Assembly (NCBI GenBank): GCA_002773575.1
Contig: PFAT01000018.1
Coordinates: 815-9,639, forward strand
Source: Candidatus Falkowbacteria bacterium CG10_big_fil_rev_8_21_14_0_10_44_15
Lineage (GTDB): Bacteria > Patescibacteriota > Patescibacteriia > Patescibacteriales > XYC2-FULL-47-12
DNA length: 8,825 nucleotides
Direction of reading: 5' to 3'
Both the position numbers and the translations under genes were made by a program. A model generated the notes under the pieces. That model did not search any database and had not been told where the DNA came from. It was given only the letters and a program-made list of their open reading frames with translations. This document shows, piece after piece, positions 7,395 to 8,825 of the stretch (its first letter is position 1; each line of letters starts with the position of its first letter).

Positions 7395-8772
7395 TCGGGA
7401 TTTTGCTTAAAGCACCTCCTATATCCGGCGTAGCGGCCCCGGCTATACCCGGCTTAGCTCCTAAGGCTTGATCAATTGCCTGTGGTACTTGTGTAGCGGC
7501 CATTAAAATCCCCAAACCCACAAGAGGTTCTAGTACATTTTTTAACCCCGTGCTTCCAGTTGAAGGCATTAAAACGCCGGTTTCATTTAGCGGCGGTAAA
7601 CCATTAAGGTCAACCCCAGTGGCTTTACTGACAAAAAAGGCAGAGAGAAAAAACATGAATGCTGTGGCTGGAAAAGTTAAGGCAGCTGAGAGCATGGTTT
7701 TGAAAAAATTACCCACGCCCTCGCCTCGGCCTGGGAAAGCGGTAAATAAAAAAACAAACGGTGAAAAAATAGTCATTAAAATTAAAGTAACGTATTTTGT
7801 TAATAATCCAAAGAAAATTTTCAAACCCGTACCAAGCAATGAAAAAGCTAATATTAAAGGGATTAATCCGGAGACGTTTCCTTGTAGAAGATTGGCAACG
7901 TTATCCATTAGCCCACCGATGCTAATAAACTCGGCTAATTGGTTAAAAACATTGATTTCACCCCAACCGATAATTCCGGATGTAGAAGTCGGGACTAAAA
8001 GCGATGTGATAATATCCATACCGTTAACAGCGTCAAGATAAGCTCCTGCAGTTCCTGCGCCTCCGGCAGTAATGAGAGTATATAAAGGACTAGCTGAGCT
8101 TCCAAAAAAAACAGCGGCAATTAAGTTATGACCCAGATAGACCATATCAATAATCAGGCCGGAAATGGCAAAACTGAAAGTTACTAAAATCAGGCTGACA
8201 ATAATTCCCGGCAAGGCCAGTTGGATATTTACCGCAGTTTGGGGATTGAGTTTGGAGCGAAACATAATCATAAAGCCGATGGCCACAAAAATTACTATAA
8301 AGAACAAATAAACAACGTTTCTAATCAGTTTCCAGAGTTCCAAAATCACTTGGGGCATAGCCGATGATTTGGCACTTGCTAGAAAATTCCAGCCTTCTCC
8401 TTGAGCATAGGCGGATTTAGCCAAGCCGGAATTATTCATTAAATAGGCCACATAGTCAACAGAAGAAGCTGGTTTGTTATAGGTGGAAGCAATTAGTGAA
8501 GCCGTAGTTTGCACTGCTCCGACTTGAACAATATTGCCTTGTTGGTCGCGGGCACCAACTATAAAGACGGTTAAAGCGTCTGTGGTGGTAGAAAGCATGC
8601 CGGATTTGCCTCCCAGATACCATTGGAGATTATTGCCTTCTTGGACAGCTTGGACAAAATCTGGGACAAGCGCCGCGACGGAGCGAGGAGCAAACAGCGC
8701 CGCCAAAGAAAAAACTGCCAGGAGTAAAAAATTTTTGAGCAGGCGGGACATAAGTTGAATATAGCGTAGCAT
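7372..8772 (-). CDS. VirB6/TrbL-like polytopic membrane protein of a CPR type IV secretion-like system
   Basis: This 466-residue protein probably forms part of the inner-membrane channel of a type IV secretion-like apparatus. A signal peptide or first helix spans about 11-34 (LLKNFLLLAVFSLAALFA, possible cleavage after SVA at 33). Residues 35-140 are a predicted extracytoplasmic domain ending in AYAQGEGWNFL (121-131). Hydrophobic segments follow at about 150-170, 186-224, 301-320, 324-345, 360-382 and 408-428. The motif FRSKLNPQTAVNIQLALP (171-188) and the preceding WKLIRN (147-152) match, from memory, a family common in CPR genomes beside VirB4-type ATPases. The C-terminus is rich in Gly, Ala and Pro. 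The start at 8772 has GGAG 8 bases upstream (8784-8781). An alternative ATG at 8751 gives a more typical signal peptide and lies 6 bases after TATATT. The preceding minus-strand gene ends 5 bases before this start, so they form an operon. The family call is from pattern memory and was not searched. Confidence 0.72.
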   Translation of the reverse strand: MLRYIQLMSRLLKNFLLLAVFSLAALFAPRSVAALVPDFVQAVQEGNNLQWYLGGKSGMLSTTTDALTVFIVGARDQQGNIVQVGAVQTTASLIASTYNKPASSVDYVAYLMNNSGLAKSAYAQGEGWNFLASAKSSAMPQVILELWKLIRNVVYLFFIVIFVAIGFMIMFRSKLNPQTAVNIQLALPGIIVSLILVTFSFAISGLIIDMVYLGHNLIAAVFFGSSASPLYTLITAGGAGTAGAYLDAVNGMDIITSLLVPTSTSGIIGWGEINVFNQLAEFISIGGLMDNVANLLQGNVSGLIPLILAFSLLGTGLKIFFGLLTKYVTLILMTIFSPFVFLFTAFPGRGEGVGNFFKTMLSAALTFPATAFMFFLSAFFVSKATGVDLNGLPPLNETGVLMPSTGSTGLKNVLEPLVGLGILMAATQVPQAIDQALGAKPGIAGAATPDIGGALSKIPIIGGLIR

Positions 8773-8777
8773 AAATA

Positions 8778-8825
8778 TTACTCCGGCGTAAAGGTGGTGC
8801 AGGCTTTGGCAAAACTGGTGGCTGG
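8778..8825 (-). CDS. C-terminal end of the gene upstream of the VirB6-like gene
   Basis: Fifteen codons and a TAA stop (8780-8778) are visible; the gene continues past the right edge. The peptide is PATSFAKACTTFTPE. The stop sits 5 bases before the VirB6-like start, and its last codons carry that gene's Shine-Dalgarno site, which is the usual layout within an operon. Too little is present to name it. A secretion-system component is a guess from position only. Confidence 0.55.
   Translation of the reverse strand, partial: PATSFAKACTTFTPE
8781..8784 (-). promoter_or_regulatory. Shine-Dalgarno site for the VirB6-like gene
   Basis: GGAG on the minus strand lies 8 bases before the ATG at 8772-8770 and within the last codons of the upstream gene. 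It is the only clear Shine-Dalgarno sequence before any start in the window, and it supports the longer start over the ATG at 8751. Confidence 0.55.

Noticed and set aside
7550..8041. Long plus-strand open frame (163 codons) opposite the VirB6-like gene
   Set aside because: It is entirely antisense to a gene with clear membrane-protein structure; its Lys- and Pro-rich translation is a typical shadow of hydrophobic codons.
1..8825. UGA recoded as glycine, as in some CPR lineages
   Set aside because: All long genes read through without in-frame TGA and no gene is broken by TGA. The six visible stops are TAA or TAG, which is too few to infer that UGA is unused.
1..8825. CRISPR arrays, tRNA or rRNA genes
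   Set aside because: No regularly spaced repeats and no cloverleaf or rRNA-like segments were seen; nearly all the sequence is coding.

Overview
The window looks like a piece of a Candidate Phyla Radiation (Patescibacteria) chromosome. The main reason is the minus-strand membrane protein at 7372-8772. It has the layout I associate with the VirB6/TrbL-like protein found in many CPR genomes: a signal peptide, an AYAQG-type segment before the first core helix, and an FRSKxNPQT...ALP motif just after that helix. The other genes are large, unrecognised, mostly lack Shine-Dalgarno sequences and are tightly packed, which also fits CPR. A lineage close to Microgenomates is possible but cannot be fixed from the sequence. 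All six visible stop codons are TAA or TAG, and no long gene is interrupted by TGA, so translation looks standard.

Layout. (1) 1-1178, plus strand: the last 15 codons of one gene, then a complete 379-residue gene overlapping it by 8 bases. Both end in nearly the same peptide (ITPQMRQ...), so they look like tandem paralogs. (2) 1179-1485: about 300 bases without a clear intact gene. They hold possible decayed coding fragments and, at the right end, C and A homopolymers and a good sigma70-type promoter (TTGCTT, 17 bp, TAGAAT) almost touching the next start codon. (3) 1486-7394, plus strand: a two-gene unit. A 1500-residue protein with no signal peptide, an SH3-like module near residue 1050-1108 and a hydrophobic C-terminal segment is followed after 2 bases by a 467-residue protein with two predicted membrane segments. 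(4) 7372-8825, minus strand: the VirB6/TrbL-like protein, preceded in its own operon by the end of another gene. Its 3' end overlaps the 467-residue gene by 23 bases.

Interpretation. The two big plus-strand genes face a type IV secretion-like membrane channel gene. A plausible but unproven reading is that this is an envelope-spanning CPR machine (DNA uptake, conjugation-like transfer, pilus assembly or host attachment). In that reading the giant membrane-tethered protein and its two-helix partner are uncharacterised accessory parts. No ATPase, relaxase, pilin or coupling protein is visible inside the window.
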